Shown here piece by piece: positions 53,136 to 62,864 of a DNA stretch of 64,000 bases. The notes under the pieces were generated by a model. That model was given only the letters and a program-made list of their open reading frames with translations, did not search any database and had not been told where the DNA came from. The position numbers and the translations under genes were made by a program. Position 1 is the stretch's first letter. Every line of letters starts with the position of its first letter. This stretch comes from Tolypothrix tenuis PCC 7101 (GTDB lineage Bacteria > Cyanobacteriota > Cyanobacteriia > Cyanobacteriales > Nostocaceae), in NCBI RefSeq assembly GCF_002368295.1, contig NZ_AP018248.1, positions 558,001-622,000 on the forward strand, given 5' to 3'.

Positions 53136-54821
53136 TTAATACATACGTTCATAACGTTCGAGACGTAAAAGTAGGCGGATAAGTAGTACTGCGATCGCCG
53201 CTGCAATTAAGCCTGCTAATACTGCTAACAATACATAATGATTCACCAATAGAATCGTACCTGAAAGCGTAAATCCACTGACGAGGAGAGCGTAACTAAT
53301 ACCTATCTGAATATTACTTTGTCGCCTCAATAGGCGTTCAGTTTCTAGAGAACGGACTCGCATACGCATGTCACCTCGCTCTAGCTTTTCTAGCGTATCT
53401 TCTAGTCTCCGTGGTAGCCCAAAAGCAGTGGTACTAACTTGAACTGCTTGCCGGCTTAATTCGTTGAGGAAGCTATTGCCCTCAGAACCATTCATATCGG
53501 TCATCAGCTGCATTGCATATGGTTTAGCAACTTCCATAAAATTAAATTCTGGATCTAAGCCCTTGCCGACTCCCTCAAGAGTAGAAAAAGCTCGCATCAC
53601 AAAAGTGAAGGTTGCTGGAAATCTAAATGGTTGATTATAAGCTATTTCGTACAGGTCGTCACTGATTGCCGCCACTGATTGATTTTCAAACGGCTTATCC
53701 ATGAAATTATCCAGCATATACTGGACAGAACGCCGCACTGGCCCCATGTCATCAGTTGGTGCGATCGCTCCTAAATCGATCAGGGATTGGACAACGCGAT
53801 CGCCATCTTTTTGGGCAATCCCAAACAGCGTTTCCATCAGCCCTTCACGGATGTTAGATTTAATCCGCCCCATCATGCCGAAATCGTAAAATATTAAGTC
53901 GCCATTTGGGCCAACAGCTATATTTCCTGGGTGCGGATCGGCATGGAAAAACCCATTATTGAGCAGTTGAATTAGGTATGCTTGGGCACCTTGACGGGCA
54001 ATCACCTTGCGGTCTAAACCCGCAGCTTCTAATGCTTCATATTGGCTAATTTTGATGCCTGGAACATATTCCAAGCTCAGTACTCGTGACGAAGTATAAC
54101 GCCAATGTACCCTCGGTACTTTCACCCACTCATAGCCGCGAAAGTTACGCCGAAAACTATCAGCGTTACGACCTTCATTGAGGTAATCAATTTCTTCCCA
54201 AAGAATGCGACAACATTCTTCGTAAATTCCGATCCAATCTCGCCCCCGTCCCCATTTAGGATGGTTTTGAAAATAACGGGCAATTCCCTTAAGAATTTGT
54301 AAATCTATTTCAAATAATTTTTTCAGTCCTGGACGTTGTACTTTGACAACAACCGCTTCGCCTGTATATAAGACGGCTTTATGTACTTGTCCCAAACTAG
54401 CAGCCGCTAGCGGAACCGGATCAAAACTCTGGAACAGTTCCGGAATTTTCTTACCTAGTTCTCGCTCAATAATCGCCTCTACTTGCTCATAACTAAAGGC
54501 GGGTACTTTATCTTGTAACTTTGCTAGTTCGTCTACATATTCGACCGGGAAAATATCAGCACGGGTGGAAAATAATTGCCCCACTTTAATAAAGGTAGGC
54601 CCTAAATCTAGCAGGGTATTACGAATCCAAATTGCCTGTGCCTTGCGTCTTGCAGCTTGCTTGGCCTCTGTTATGCCACCAGGATAACTCCAAGCTTTGT
54701 TGTATCGCCAAAGCTTGAACATTAAGGTCAAAACAAACGACCAAATATCAATAAAACGCCGTCGGCTAGAATAGTTTTCACGATTCCAACGGTAAGCCTT
54801 ATCTGAATAACCTTTTTCCAT
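53136..54821 (-). CDS. ABC1/UbiB-family atypical kinase
   Basis: 561 residues. The family hallmark KVGQ (79-82) lies in GPTFIKVGQLFSTRADIFP. The Ala-rich loop AAASLGQVHKA, the ATP lysine in VVVKVQRPG, the catalytic HADPHPGN and the metal motif YDFGMMG follow. Two membrane helices close the protein (about 500-550). Cyanobacterial and plastid members are linked to quinone and tocopherol metabolism and stress tolerance. The ATG at 54821 is preferred; the frame extends to 54899. It lies 17 bp upstream of the PP2C gene. Confidence 0.92.
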   Translation of the reverse strand: MEKGYSDKAYRWNRENYSSRRRFIDIWSFVLTLMFKLWRYNKAWSYPGGITEAKQAARRKAQAIWIRNTLLDLGPTFIKVGQLFSTRADIFPVEYVDELAKLQDKVPAFSYEQVEAIIERELGKKIPELFQSFDPVPLAAASLGQVHKAVLYTGEAVVVKVQRPGLKKLFEIDLQILKGIARYFQNHPKWGRGRDWIGIYEECCRILWEEIDYLNEGRNADSFRRNFRGYEWVKVPRVHWRYTSSRVLSLEYVPGIKISQYEALEAAGLDRKVIARQGAQAYLIQLLNNGFFHADPHPGNIAVGPNGDLIFYDFGMMGRIKSNIREGLMETLFGIAQKDGDRVVQSLIDLGAIAPTDDMGPVRRSVQYMLDNFMDKPFENQSVAAISDDLYEIAYNQPFRFPATFTFVMRAFSTLEGVGKGLDPEFNFMEVAKPYAMQLMTDMNGSEGNSFLNELSRQAVQVSTTAFGLPRRLEDTLEKLERGDMRMRVRSLETERLLRRQSNIQIGISYALLVSGFTLSGTILLVNHYVLLAVLAGLIAAAIAVLLIRLLLRLERYERMY

Positions 54822-54936
54822 ATTGTTTGCGTACCGTTGGTTTGTCACCGAATCACTTGGAAGAAAAGACACTCTGATTCCTAAAATGTTTGCGATCAAA
54901 TGTCATTTGTCCTTTGTCAGGTGTCATTTGTCTCGT

Positions 54937-54978
54937 GACTAATAACTAATGACTAATGACTAATGACCAATGACTAAA
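54937..54978. repeat. heptanucleotide tandem repeat (gactaat, 6 imperfect units)
   Basis: Array upstream of the ABC1 kinase and after the coiled-coil gene at 55009. It lies in a run of other short repeats (tcatttgtc) from 54900. Confidence 0.85.
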
Positions 54979-55008
54979 ATATGCTTCCTAGTGGATTGTT
55001 CGCAGCTT

Positions 55009-55335
55009 TTACACAGAACTACTACGATACTTTTGTAATTCAGTACGTAATAAAGCGATTTCTGCCCGTAGTTCATCAATCATTGCTTGCAAATCAACAG
55101 GGTCAGAGCCACTGGGGCCACGCACTGTAGTAGACTGACCAGTACCAGCAGCCTCAGCTGCACGATTTGCCCGTTCTAGCACCTCATATGTGAACTGGCG
55201 CAACTGTTCTCTGGCTTCAGCGTCAAATTTGCCAATTTCACTCAAAGCATCAGTCAAAGCGACTTCTAAGCGTTCGTTTACTACTTCAGCAACTGCTCTC
55301 CCGACAAAGAAAGCTTGTAAAAGGGGGTTACTCAT
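55009..55335 (-). CDS. conserved cyanobacterial coiled-coil protein (DUF6825-like)
   Basis: 108 residues, soluble and helical. The N-terminal half MSNPLLQAFFVGRAVAEVV and DALSEIGKFDAEAREQLRQF is conserved-looking. A short Gly/Ser linker follows, then a C-terminal coiled coil (LQAMIDELRAEIALLRTELQ). From memory this resembles the family named DUF6825, shared by cyanobacteria and chloroplasts; that is not tested. No function is known. It is upstream of the ABC1 kinase on the same strand, 187 bp away. Confidence 0.7.
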   Translation of the reverse strand: MSNPLLQAFFVGRAVAEVVNERLEVALTDALSEIGKFDAEAREQLRQFTYEVLERANRAAEAAGTGQSTTVRGPSGSDPVDLQAMIDELRAEIALLRTELQKYRSSSV

Positions 55336-55485
55336 AAATTTTTGTTACGTCTCTCCGCAAGAGAATTATAACTTGCTCCCATGCTTTGCGGCTTCTACTT
55401 TTGGATTAGGGATTGGGGATTAGGGACTAGGGATTGGGGATGAGGGGGAAAAGGGGAAAGGGGAAAGGGAACAGGGAAATTATTA

Positions 55486-55520
55486 TTACCAATTACCAAT
55501 TACCAATTACCAATTACCAA
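55486..55520. repeat. heptanucleotide tandem repeat (ttaccaa x5) overlapping a stop codon
   Basis: Five exact units. The fifth covers 55514-55520, so the TAA stop and last codons (Trp, Asn) of the ABC-F gene lie in the array. Confidence 0.95.
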
Positions 55521-57139
55521 TTACCCAATTGATGACATTCCAGCAGTTCTTGATAATACTGCTGTGGGGTATTGGGTAAATAGCTTGTGATTTGCAAGGC
55601 TTGGTTAGTTAACTTGTAACTTTGAGTAATGTTGATGCGGTTGAGGAAATCTAAATCGTGGGAAATTACCCACAGCGCGCCTTGATACTCGTTGATACCT
55701 ACTATCATTTGCTCGACAGTTTCGATATCTAAGTTATTAGTCGGCTCATCGAGAATCAATAGGTCAATTTCTGAGATGCTGATAATTGCGATCGCTAATC
55801 TGGCTAATTCTCCTCCACTCAACACTGATGCACTTTTGTGAACGTCATCATATTTAAATAAAAAGTGTCCTAGCTGTTGACGCAGCAGTTGATAGCTGAG
55901 ACTGGGGTTCGCGGCTTGCATATTTTCTAAAATCGTCTGCTGGCGGTTGACTAGTTCATAGGTTTGATCGAGATATACGGCTTTTATGCCTGGTGCGAGT
56001 AAAATCTCACCTCCAGCCAAAACTGCTGCTGACTGTTCCATTCCCAGAATGGCTTTGGCGAGAGTCGATTTACCTGAACCATTTGCGCCAACAATTGCTA
56101 TGCGATCGCCTGTGGTAATATGCAGTTGGATGTTTTGTATCAATAAGCGCTCTGATACCCAAAGATTGGCATCTTGAATATCAATCAAGTTGCGGCGTTT
56201 TTGAGCTTTTTCAGCTAATTGAATACTGGTTGCTTTTGTGGTTTTTACTTTAGTATCTGCCACGGTTTGCGTAGCTTTTGCTACTGAGATTTCATGCTTC
56301 TTTTTAGCGTTCCCAGAAGCAGCCTCAGCTTTGGTTTTAATCAATCCGGCTGACATCCGATCAATACTACCATTGAGAAACTTAGCACGCCCTTGACGCT
56401 GAGATTGCGCGGCGCGTTGCTGTTCTTGCATGGCTGTAGTTTGGACGCGTTTAAGTTCTTTTCTAGCGACTTCATGCGATCGCACTGCGGCTGCTAACTC
56501 AATTTCTTTTTGTTGGCGATATTCCGAAAAATTACCTCCATATACTTTCACCCCTTCAGATGTCAGTTCCCAAGTAACTTCTGTTACCTGATTTAAGAAG
56601 AAAGGCTTGTGGGAAACAATAATATATGCACCAGCAAAATTTACTAGAAATTGCCTTAAATTTTCTAGCGCTAGTAAATCCATGTGATTTGTGGGTTCAT
56701 CTAGCAATAGTATGTTTGGTGCTTGAGATAAGCCAATTGCAAGAAATAATTTTGTGAGTTCCCCACCGCTCAAGTTACTTATGGATAATGATAAGTCCAG
56801 GTTGGTGTGGAATTGTGTTCGCAAGATTTCCTCAATTTGCCACCATTCATCAGATTTAGAACTTAAGAAATCGAGTACTGTATCTGCGGTAATCTCTTGC
56901 TTGATGGTGCTGATTTGGGGTAAATAATAAATATGATGTTTGCACCATACAGAACCATTACTAGGCGTAATTTGCCCTGCAAGTATCTTCAAAAGAGTGG
57001 ATTTTCCCACACCATTACTACCAACTAAAGCGATGCGATCGCCTGAAGCAATACTTACCTGAACTTTCTCAAATAAAGTCCTGGTTGAACTGAGTTGATA
57101 AGCTAAATTATCAGCTAATAATATTGATTTTTTCTGCAT
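55514..57139 (-). CDS. ABC-F family ATP-binding protein
   Basis: 541 residues with two ABC domains and no membrane part. Domain 1 has GSNGVGKST, LSGGE and LLLDEPTNHMD. Domain 2 has GANGSGKST, LSGGE and LILDEPTNNLD. The linker (about 235-325) is basic and long, as in ribosome-associated ABC-F proteins. Members either regulate translation or protect ribosomes from antibiotics; which one is unclear. The ATG at 57139 has GAGG ten bases upstream and is better than TTG at 57148. The final Asn-Trp-stop is encoded by the heptamer repeat. Confidence 0.9.
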   Translation of the reverse strand: MQKKSILLADNLAYQLSSTRTLFEKVQVSIASGDRIALVGSNGVGKSTLLKILAGQITPSNGSVWCKHHIYYLPQISTIKQEITADTVLDFLSSKSDEWWQIEEILRTQFHTNLDLSLSISNLSGGELTKLFLAIGLSQAPNILLLDEPTNHMDLLALENLRQFLVNFAGAYIIVSHKPFFLNQVTEVTWELTSEGVKVYGGNFSEYRQQKEIELAAAVRSHEVARKELKRVQTTAMQEQQRAAQSQRQGRAKFLNGSIDRMSAGLIKTKAEAASGNAKKKHEISVAKATQTVADTKVKTTKATSIQLAEKAQKRRNLIDIQDANLWVSERLLIQNIQLHITTGDRIAIVGANGSGKSTLAKAILGMEQSAAVLAGGEILLAPGIKAVYLDQTYELVNRQQTILENMQAANPSLSYQLLRQQLGHFLFKYDDVHKSASVLSGGELARLAIAIISISEIDLLILDEPTNNLDIETVEQMIVGINEYQGALWVISHDLDFLNRINITQSYKLTNQALQITSYLPNTPQQYYQELLECHQLGNW

Positions 57140-57714
57140 TCTTCTCAAACCTCAATTGCCCAACTTCCACCCGTTGATTAATAACAATTCCGGGTAGATT
57201 CGGTACACAACAAACCAAGCCGCAGAGAATTTGCTCACGGCTAAATATAGAAAGGGTAAATCACAATATTTTTAGAACATGATTTTTTGAAGTAACCTGT
57301 CAAACTGCTTGTGGTGATTATGTTTTGACATTTGTTGCTGGAGTGCAACATGAGGTTGTTACTACTTCATTTCAGCTATCTCGCTAGCGATTTGTAGAGG
57401 GTTGATATTGAATACAGTGTAGCACTAATAAATTCCAGAAGGCTCAGAGTTTTTGTCAAAGTATCTGGCTGTGACATTAAACGCTTATTAATACCTACTA
57501 CCCCCTTGAAAAATAGTGGAAATAGAATTAAATTACAGCATTTTATAAGTGTGATGGCTTGACAAGCTTAAATTCTCAACTAAAATTTTGCCAAAATATG
57601 TAAATATACTGGTTTTGCCTGTAAGAAGTTATTTAAGTGACATTGGGTAGGCGTTTCAAAAGTAAAAAAGCTAAGTTAGATATTTAGTGCTTTTGAATAC
57701 TTTATCTAGCAATT
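57140..57714. other. 575-bp intergenic region, nothing recognised
   Basis: Lies between the divergent ABC-F and SH3b genes and should hold both promoters. No ORF, RNA gene or repeat is convincing. Confidence 0.5.
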
Positions 57715-58431
57715 ATGAATAACAGTAAAGCGTTATATATTTTATCAAATAAGTCTAAACGCAATTTATCGGCTTTTAACTCACCTGTTAAAAAGTATAA
57801 ATTGTTAGCAAGAATAGCTTTTGCGTTTTTGAGTTTAGGGTTAGTTAATATTACTCCTAGCCTGATTGCAAATACAGCGACAGCAAACAAAGCACAAACA
57901 AAAAAAGTGATTTGTCAATCAAAGAAACTGGGATATGAAGAAGCTTTATTCTTTTACTTAGCAAAACCACAACAAGAATTTAAGAGTGCGGGAGTCATCA
58001 ATTTATACGAAGATGCAAGGTTGGAAGTACTCGCAAAAGGTATTGAAAATTGGCTATATGTAAAAGTGATTGATTCTGAATCTCCGAAAGATAAATTTTT
58101 GGAAGGTTGGGTAAGTTCAGCAGCCCTTAAATGTAACGCGAAAATAGCTGAAGTCAAACCAGCGATGTGCGAAGTAACCGGACTAGTGAAAGGACAGTTA
58201 AGTTTACGGCGTACACCAGGCGGAAAAGTTGAAGCTGGTTTAGATAATGGTAACAATGTCACATTATTAATGCGTGACATATCAAGCTTGAATGCTACTC
58301 CAACACCCTGGATTAAAGTACGCGTTATCCCAGAATCGAACCCTAAATTAGCAAATAAAGAAGGGTGGATTAATTCTGATTACGTTATCTGTTATAGCAA
58401 TCAAAGCAATGACGCGATCAATTTTCCTTAA
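57715..58431 (+). CDS. exported protein with two SH3b-like domains
   Basis: 238 residues. A basic N-terminus (to about 28) is followed by one hydrophobic helix (about 30-52, ending ATAN), a signal peptide or anchor. The mature part has two SH3b-like modules: about 72-140 (ending EGWVSSAALKC) and 148-225 (GQLSLRRTPGGKVEAGLDNG, ending EGWINSDYVICY). Four cysteines in pairs suggest disulfides. Such domains often bind peptidoglycan or other envelope parts; the target is unknown. It converges with the Ppx/GppA gene. Confidence 0.75.
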   Translation: MNNSKALYILSNKSKRNLSAFNSPVKKYKLLARIAFAFLSLGLVNITPSLIANTATANKAQTKKVICQSKKLGYEEALFFYLAKPQQEFKSAGVINLYEDARLEVLAKGIENWLYVKVIDSESPKDKFLEGWVSSAALKCNAKIAEVKPAMCEVTGLVKGQLSLRRTPGGKVEAGLDNGNNVTLLMRDISSLNATPTPWIKVRVIPESNPKLANKEGWINSDYVICYSNQSNDAINFP

Positions 58432-58480
58432 AGTTTATAGCTTGCTTTTCCTTAACGCGCCGTTTTTGATGTCATTGGTA

Positions 58481-58508
58481 GTGCGTGATTGCTTTAACCA
58501 TCACGCAC
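58481..58508. terminator. bidirectional hairpin between the SH3b and Ppx genes
   Basis: Nine-base arms gtgcgtgat (58481-58489) and atcacgcac (58500-58508) with a ten-base loop. The convergent genes end on either side. Confidence 0.65.
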
Positions 58509-58575
58509 CAAAAGGGCTGTATACTTTCAATTGTGATGAGAAATAGCTAGCCTGTGGCAACATTAACGGCGTAAA

Positions 58576-60228
58576 CTATGAATTAATAGACATCGTATAA
58601 GGTTCTAAAGTTGTGATTAAGTGAACGTTAAACTCTGCCTCAAATACCGATTTTTTGTAATCTAAACTCCATAGTTCTAAGGCACAGTCATCATCAGGAT
58701 GGGATGGGAAAATTCGCAGATAAAATTTTATGGTGTGGGGATGATATTCACACTGTACCTTTTCAATAGCGCCAATTTGTCGTCTATCTAAAGCTACTGC
58801 CAATCTTAAAAGCGTACTTAATTGGCTAACTATTTGGCGGTGTTGTTTTGTGAGCAAGTTGCGGAAATTCTCGTGCTTTTTCTTGGGTGCAGATTTGCGA
58901 TGATAGCGCGCTATGTTCGCAATAATTTCGATTTCGCTTTCGGTATAACCGAGTAATTCACTATTGCGAATTAGATAATAAGAATGTTTGTGGTGAGATG
59001 AATGGCTGACATGATGACCGCAATTATGTAATATCGCAGCAGCCCATAGTAGTTGTCGTTCTTCCTCGCCCCAGAAGTGTAATTTATTTTGAGTTTGATC
59101 AAATATACTTAGGGCAAATTCGGCGACGCGATCGCTATGCTCTAAGTTAATTTGGTATTTATTAGCTTGTTTGAGTACACTACGCTGCCGAATTGAGCTT
59201 TGGAAACGCAGTTTATCTTCGATTAAACCGTGGGCTAGCATCCAGTCCACGATTACACCTTCGCGCAAAGAACGCTCACAAGTCGTTATTGATTCAACGC
59301 CCAAAAGGGTCATAGCTTCCTGTAATATTACTGCGCCTGCCAGTATAACTTCCGACCGCTTATCTGGCATACCTGGTATCGCAGTGCGTTCAACGTTACT
59401 CAGTTTCCGTAGGCGATTTACCCAATCTCTTAAGTCTTTTAAACTTAATTGGTAGCCATTGAGCGTGGAAGGTTCATAACCTAATTTTTCCCTGGCATCG
59501 ATCAGTGCTAAGGTTTCAATCGTGCCAGAAGTACCTACCAAACGTGGTGATTCCCCAAATTTGAGGTTTGCGATTACCTCTTCTACAGAACGTTCTAACA
59601 TCCCCCGTGCATAGGCTTGGAGATATTGAAACTCGGCGTTACTGATGGGATCTGTGGTGATTAACTCCCCAGTCAGCCGGACTGCACCAATTTTCGTACT
59701 TGTAAGCGTGCGCGGTTCGTTACTATCCCCCAAAACTAATTCTGTAGAACCACCGCCAATATCAATAATCATGTGCGGTTGGTTGTGAAATTCCATCCCC
59801 GACAGCACACCCAAATAGATACGCCGCGCTTCCTCTTGTCCAGAAATTAAGTCAACGCTTAAACCTAAATCAACTAGAACTCTGTGTAAAAAATCTTTAC
59901 CATTAGGTGCTTCGCGCACAGCACTAGTTGCGACAGCCACGATAGTTTCCGCATTGAAAGTTTCGGCAACTGTTTGAAAGCGTCCTAAAGCAGCGATCGC
60001 CCTGTCCATCACTTCTGGTTTAAGATTACCTGTAGCCAGATCGCGATCGCCTAGTCTCACAGTTTCTTTTTCTCTGGCAATAATGCTAAAAGCTGGTAGG
60101 GTAGCGTCAATTTTTACCACTACCATGTGCAGAGAATTGGTACCTAGGTCAATGGCAGCAATAATCCGATTTTGCTTAAATGTCGGAGTGGGAATGCTCA
60201 CGTGGTTAGTCGAAACTAAACTTAGCAT
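58576..60228 (-). CDS. ppx: exopolyphosphatase / guanosine pentaphosphatase (Ppx/GppA) with HD domain
   Basis: 550 residues. The ASKHA-type ATPase fold shows the phosphate-1 loop AIDLGTNSLHMVVVKID and phosphate-2 loop IDIGGGSTELVLGD. The catalytic Glu region is SGQEEARRIYLGV, the motif expected for Ppx. The C-terminal 200 residues are an HD-type domain with HNCGHHVSHSSHHKHSYYLI. It hydrolyses polyphosphate or pppGpp; which one is not visible from sequence. It is divergent from the UbiA gene. Confidence 0.9.
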   Translation of the reverse strand: MLSLVSTNHVSIPTPTFKQNRIIAAIDLGTNSLHMVVVKIDATLPAFSIIAREKETVRLGDRDLATGNLKPEVMDRAIAALGRFQTVAETFNAETIVAVATSAVREAPNGKDFLHRVLVDLGLSVDLISGQEEARRIYLGVLSGMEFHNQPHMIIDIGGGSTELVLGDSNEPRTLTSTKIGAVRLTGELITTDPISNAEFQYLQAYARGMLERSVEEVIANLKFGESPRLVGTSGTIETLALIDAREKLGYEPSTLNGYQLSLKDLRDWVNRLRKLSNVERTAIPGMPDKRSEVILAGAVILQEAMTLLGVESITTCERSLREGVIVDWMLAHGLIEDKLRFQSSIRQRSVLKQANKYQINLEHSDRVAEFALSIFDQTQNKLHFWGEEERQLLWAAAILHNCGHHVSHSSHHKHSYYLIRNSELLGYTESEIEIIANIARYHRKSAPKKKHENFRNLLTKQHRQIVSQLSTLLRLAVALDRRQIGAIEKVQCEYHPHTIKFYLRIFPSHPDDDCALELWSLDYKKSVFEAEFNVHLITTLEPYTMSINS

Positions 60229-60477
60229 CTAGTTTTCTCTCTGTTAGTAAGGATAGTAAAAACTGGTGTGTCGGGGTCATAAAGGTTAAGTGAAGATAAC
60301 TCAACCTTGATCAAGAATATTCACTCTGCTGCTCACAACTAAATTGACCTTTTAGATATATCTAAGGATGCAAGTTTAGGTTGTGTTTTTACAAATAGCA
60401 AATAAAGATATTCTATAGATGTAAAGATGTGTGAATTCATCTAGCTAAAGTAATTACTTGATTTTTTGTTTACTTCT

Positions 60478-61359
60478 ATGTTAAGAACGCCAGAAAGCAA
60501 TTCCGAACCGATATGGCTGATAATTATTCGGCTGTTGCGGTGGCATAAACCAGAAGGGCGATTAATCCTGATGATTCCTGCACTGTGGGCTGTGTTTTTA
60601 GCCGCAGCAGGTAAACCACCTTTGCCTTTAGTTGGCGTAATTATTTTGGGTACTCTCGCCACCAGTGCGGCTGGATGTGTTGTCAATGATTTGTGGGATC
60701 GGGATATCGATCCCGAAGTAGAAAGAACTCGCGATCGCCCCCTAGCTGCCCGTACACTTTCAATTAAAGTCGGAATTGTTGTCGGCTTAGTGGCGCTGGC
60801 TTGTGCCGCAGTTTTGGCGTTTTATCTTAATCCTTTAACTTTTTGGTTATCAGCAGCAGCAGTTCCCGTTATTTTGCTATATCCAGGCGCGAAACGAGTT
60901 TTTCCCGTACCGCAATTAGTCCTTTCAATTGCTTGGGGTTTTGCTGTCTTAATTAGCTGGAGTGCAGTTACACAAAATATTTCCCAACCAACTTGGCTAC
61001 TTTGGGGTGCAACTGTACTGTGGACATTGGGATTTGATACTGTATATGCAATGAGCGATAAGGAAGATGATCGGCGAATTGGTGTTAATTCTAGCGCTCT
61101 ATTTTTTGGTGATTACGCACCTTTAGCCATTGCTATTTTCTTTGTCGGCACAATTGCTTTACTGGCTTACTTAGGAGTTGTGATTCACCTTCACCTAGCA
61201 TTTTGGATTAGCTTAGTAATTGCCACAATTGGCTGGGTTTGGCAATCAATCAAGTTAAGTAAACCAAATTTACCCAACCCTATTTATGGCAAGATGTTCC
61301 GTCAAAATGTCTGGATTGGTTTTATCTTATTGGGTGGAATGATTGCTGGCTGTTTCTAA
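60478..61359 (+). CDS. UbiA-family 4-hydroxybenzoate polyprenyltransferase (plastoquinone pathway)
   Basis: Membrane prenyltransferase, 293 residues, 8-9 helices. The two Asp-rich Mg-diphosphate motifs are NDLWDRDIDPE and MSDKEDD. The first block (RWHKPEGRLILMIPALWA) is the ubiquinone-type UbiA signature, not the chlorophyll or tocopherol type. In Synechocystis the homologous enzyme starts plastoquinone synthesis. The ATG at 60478 is preferred to a TTG at 60466. It is divergent from Ppx/GppA, and ends at the hairpin at 61384. Confidence 0.9.
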   Translation: MLRTPESNSEPIWLIIIRLLRWHKPEGRLILMIPALWAVFLAAAGKPPLPLVGVIILGTLATSAAGCVVNDLWDRDIDPEVERTRDRPLAARTLSIKVGIVVGLVALACAAVLAFYLNPLTFWLSAAAVPVILLYPGAKRVFPVPQLVLSIAWGFAVLISWSAVTQNISQPTWLLWGATVLWTLGFDTVYAMSDKEDDRRIGVNSSALFFGDYAPLAIAIFFVGTIALLAYLGVVIHLHLAFWISLVIATIGWVWQSIKLSKPNLPNPIYGKMFRQNVWIGFILLGGMIAGCF

Positions 61360-61383
61360 GTTCTGATTTTTTGATATTTACCA

Positions 61384-61425
61384 AGGGGGTGAAAGAGCTA
61401 TCTTTAATTAGCCTTTTCACCCCCT
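61384..61425. terminator. bidirectional terminator between the UbiA and 61461 genes
   Basis: Eleven-base perfect arms agggggtgaaa and tttcaccccct around a 20-base loop, between two convergent stop codons. Confidence 0.75.
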
Positions 61426-61460
61426 AAATAATGATTATTTTGCTGAAATTGATGCCAAAG

Positions 61461-62138
61461 TTAATTTTTATTTTCCTCTACTACAACTAACAGTCCTTCT
61501 TTATATGCCTTTCGGAGTGCGATCGCTTCTGCTACTATTTGTTGAGCGCTCAAACCTTCTGTATCAATCATGCTTTGCAGAGCCATCCCTGTATGCTCAT
61601 CTTGCTCATGAATGGCGGGTATTTGGCAATATCTGCCACCATTCTTTGTTCGCCGCCAAATACTGGGTTTTTCTGGTTTTGGTTCTCTAGGAGTGCGTTT
61701 TTGTTTGACTAGAGAACGCACAGCTTCTTGAGTAATAGCCCTTAAGTCAAAAAGAGCCTCTATTACTGATTTATATTTATTACTATTATTTGCTAGCTGA
61801 TAGACGGTCAATGGTTCAATCTGTGCCAAATCCTGGGGTGAAAATTCACCAAATACGGCTGCAATCTTCAGATATCTCTTTTCTTCACCTTTCCAGCCTT
61901 GTTCAAGTAATAACTGTTTATACTGTCTTAATGAAAGCTTTTGTTTTTGTTCAGCTAACCAAAAGGCATGATGTAAAATTGTTTTAGTAACATCAGCTAG
62001 GGAAAGTAGGGAAAATTCTTCTCCACTAGCATTTTTTAAAGCATTAGCTTTTTCTTGGGCGTATTGCTCAAACTCAGATTTTTTAACTACTTTAGAGTCA
62101 ACCGGAGCGGGAATTACAGTCTGCACTTGTGCGATCAT
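61461..62138 (-). CDS. unknown helical protein with HTH-like organisation
   Basis: 225 residues. The ATG at 62138 has a strong GGAGG nine bases upstream. The central region has a helix pattern YKQLLLEQGWKGEEKRYLKIA (about 78-98) and ITQEAVRSLVKQKRTPRE (about 135-152), similar in order to the protein at 42173. A basic Pro-rich linker follows and a C-terminal helical domain (TGMALQSMIDTEGLSAQQIV). I cannot name the family. It is likely DNA- or partner-binding; this is inference. Confidence 0.65.
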   Translation of the reverse strand: MIAQVQTVIPAPVDSKVVKKSEFEQYAQEKANALKNASGEEFSLLSLADVTKTILHHAFWLAEQKQKLSLRQYKQLLLEQGWKGEEKRYLKIAAVFGEFSPQDLAQIEPLTVYQLANNSNKYKSVIEALFDLRAITQEAVRSLVKQKRTPREPKPEKPSIWRRTKNGGRYCQIPAIHEQDEHTGMALQSMIDTEGLSAQQIVAEAIALRKAYKEGLLVVVEENKN

Positions 62139-62362
62139 GATGTTGACCTCCTAAAAACTCCCCAATATTGCACAACAAATCAACCGCCTTGGGTAATTAC
62201 TAGAAGGCGATGTCTAACGTTAAGCTGCATAGCAGCTACGCACTCAAGTTGCTGAAAGTTGGGAATTAAAGTTGCTTACTAGAACAATTGTACTACTTAT
62301 AACCAAATAAGAATCCCCAAACATACCCAAATTTTCGCAGAGGTGATGAAAGGTTTATACAT

Positions 62363-62408
62363 GGGGATTGGGGACTGGGGATTGGGGACTGGGTACTGGG
62401 TACTGGGG
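62363..62408. repeat. heptanucleotide tandem repeat (ggggatt/ggggact/gggtact, 6 units)
   Basis: Six units alternate between related heptamers: ggggatt, ggggact, ggggatt, ggggact, gggtact, gggtact. This suggests duplication of a pair followed by drift. Confidence 0.9.
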
Positions 62409-62441
62409 AAGATAAGGAAGAGTAGCTTTTAACTTTTGTAG

Positions 62442-62461
62442 AGAGGCGATTAATCGCGTCT
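62442..62461. repeat. agacgcgat palindrome copy after the HxlR gene
   Basis: Arms agaggcgat and atcgcgtct with a two-base centre and one mismatch, 27 bp beyond the stop of the HxlR gene. Confidence 0.7.
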
Positions 62462-62488
62462 GTTTGACTTTTGATTTTAAGCCCTTAT

Positions 62489-62836
62489 TTAGATTCGCTG
62501 GCGGCGGATTTGAGAAGAATATTTAACAGCCCATTCATGCATAGCGTTGAGAATGGGTTGCAAGCTTTCGCCTAAAGCTGTGAGTGAATATTCTACTTTC
62601 GGGGGAATTTGGGGATAAACTTCACGATGGATAATACCATCCTCTTCCATTTCCCTTAGCTGTTGGGTAAGCATCTTTTGCGTAATACCATGTAATGCCC
62701 TTTGTAACTCACCAAAGCGTTTTACACCTGACATCAGTTCTCTAATAATTAAAACTTTCCAACGTCCACCAATCACCTCTAATGTAAGTTCTACTTCACA
62801 AGTTAGTCTGGTAGAGTTTTCTGCTTGAGTTTCCAT
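62489..62836 (-). CDS. HxlR-family transcriptional regulator
   Basis: 115-residue winged-helix regulator. The HxlR pattern is clear: CEVELTLEVIGGRWKVLIIRELM with the leading Cys, then GVKRFGELQRALHGITQKMLTQQLREMEEDGII as the recognition region, and VEYSLTALGESL as the wing. The Cys near position 13 makes redox or electrophile sensing possible. HxlR proteins often regulate a neighbouring divergent gene; here the upstream neighbour is a CHAT protein on the same strand, so the target is unclear. Heptamer arrays lie directly upstream. Confidence 0.93.
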   Translation of the reverse strand: METQAENSTRLTCEVELTLEVIGGRWKVLIIRELMSGVKRFGELQRALHGITQKMLTQQLREMEEDGIIHREVYPQIPPKVEYSLTALGESLQPILNAMHEWAVKYSSQIRRQRI

Positions 62837-62864
62837 AATTTGTCATTGGGTGTTTGGTAATGGG

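Larger units (their letters stand above)
62139..62488. other. 350-bp intergenic region with two repeat types
   Basis: Apart from the repeats at 62363-62408 and 62442-62461 it holds the promoter of the gene at 61461. No ORF supported. Confidence 0.6.

Noticed and set aside
55486..55520. Possible CRISPR-like array
   Set aside because: The unit is a 7-bp direct repeat without spacers, the same type as other heptamer arrays here; there are no cas genes.
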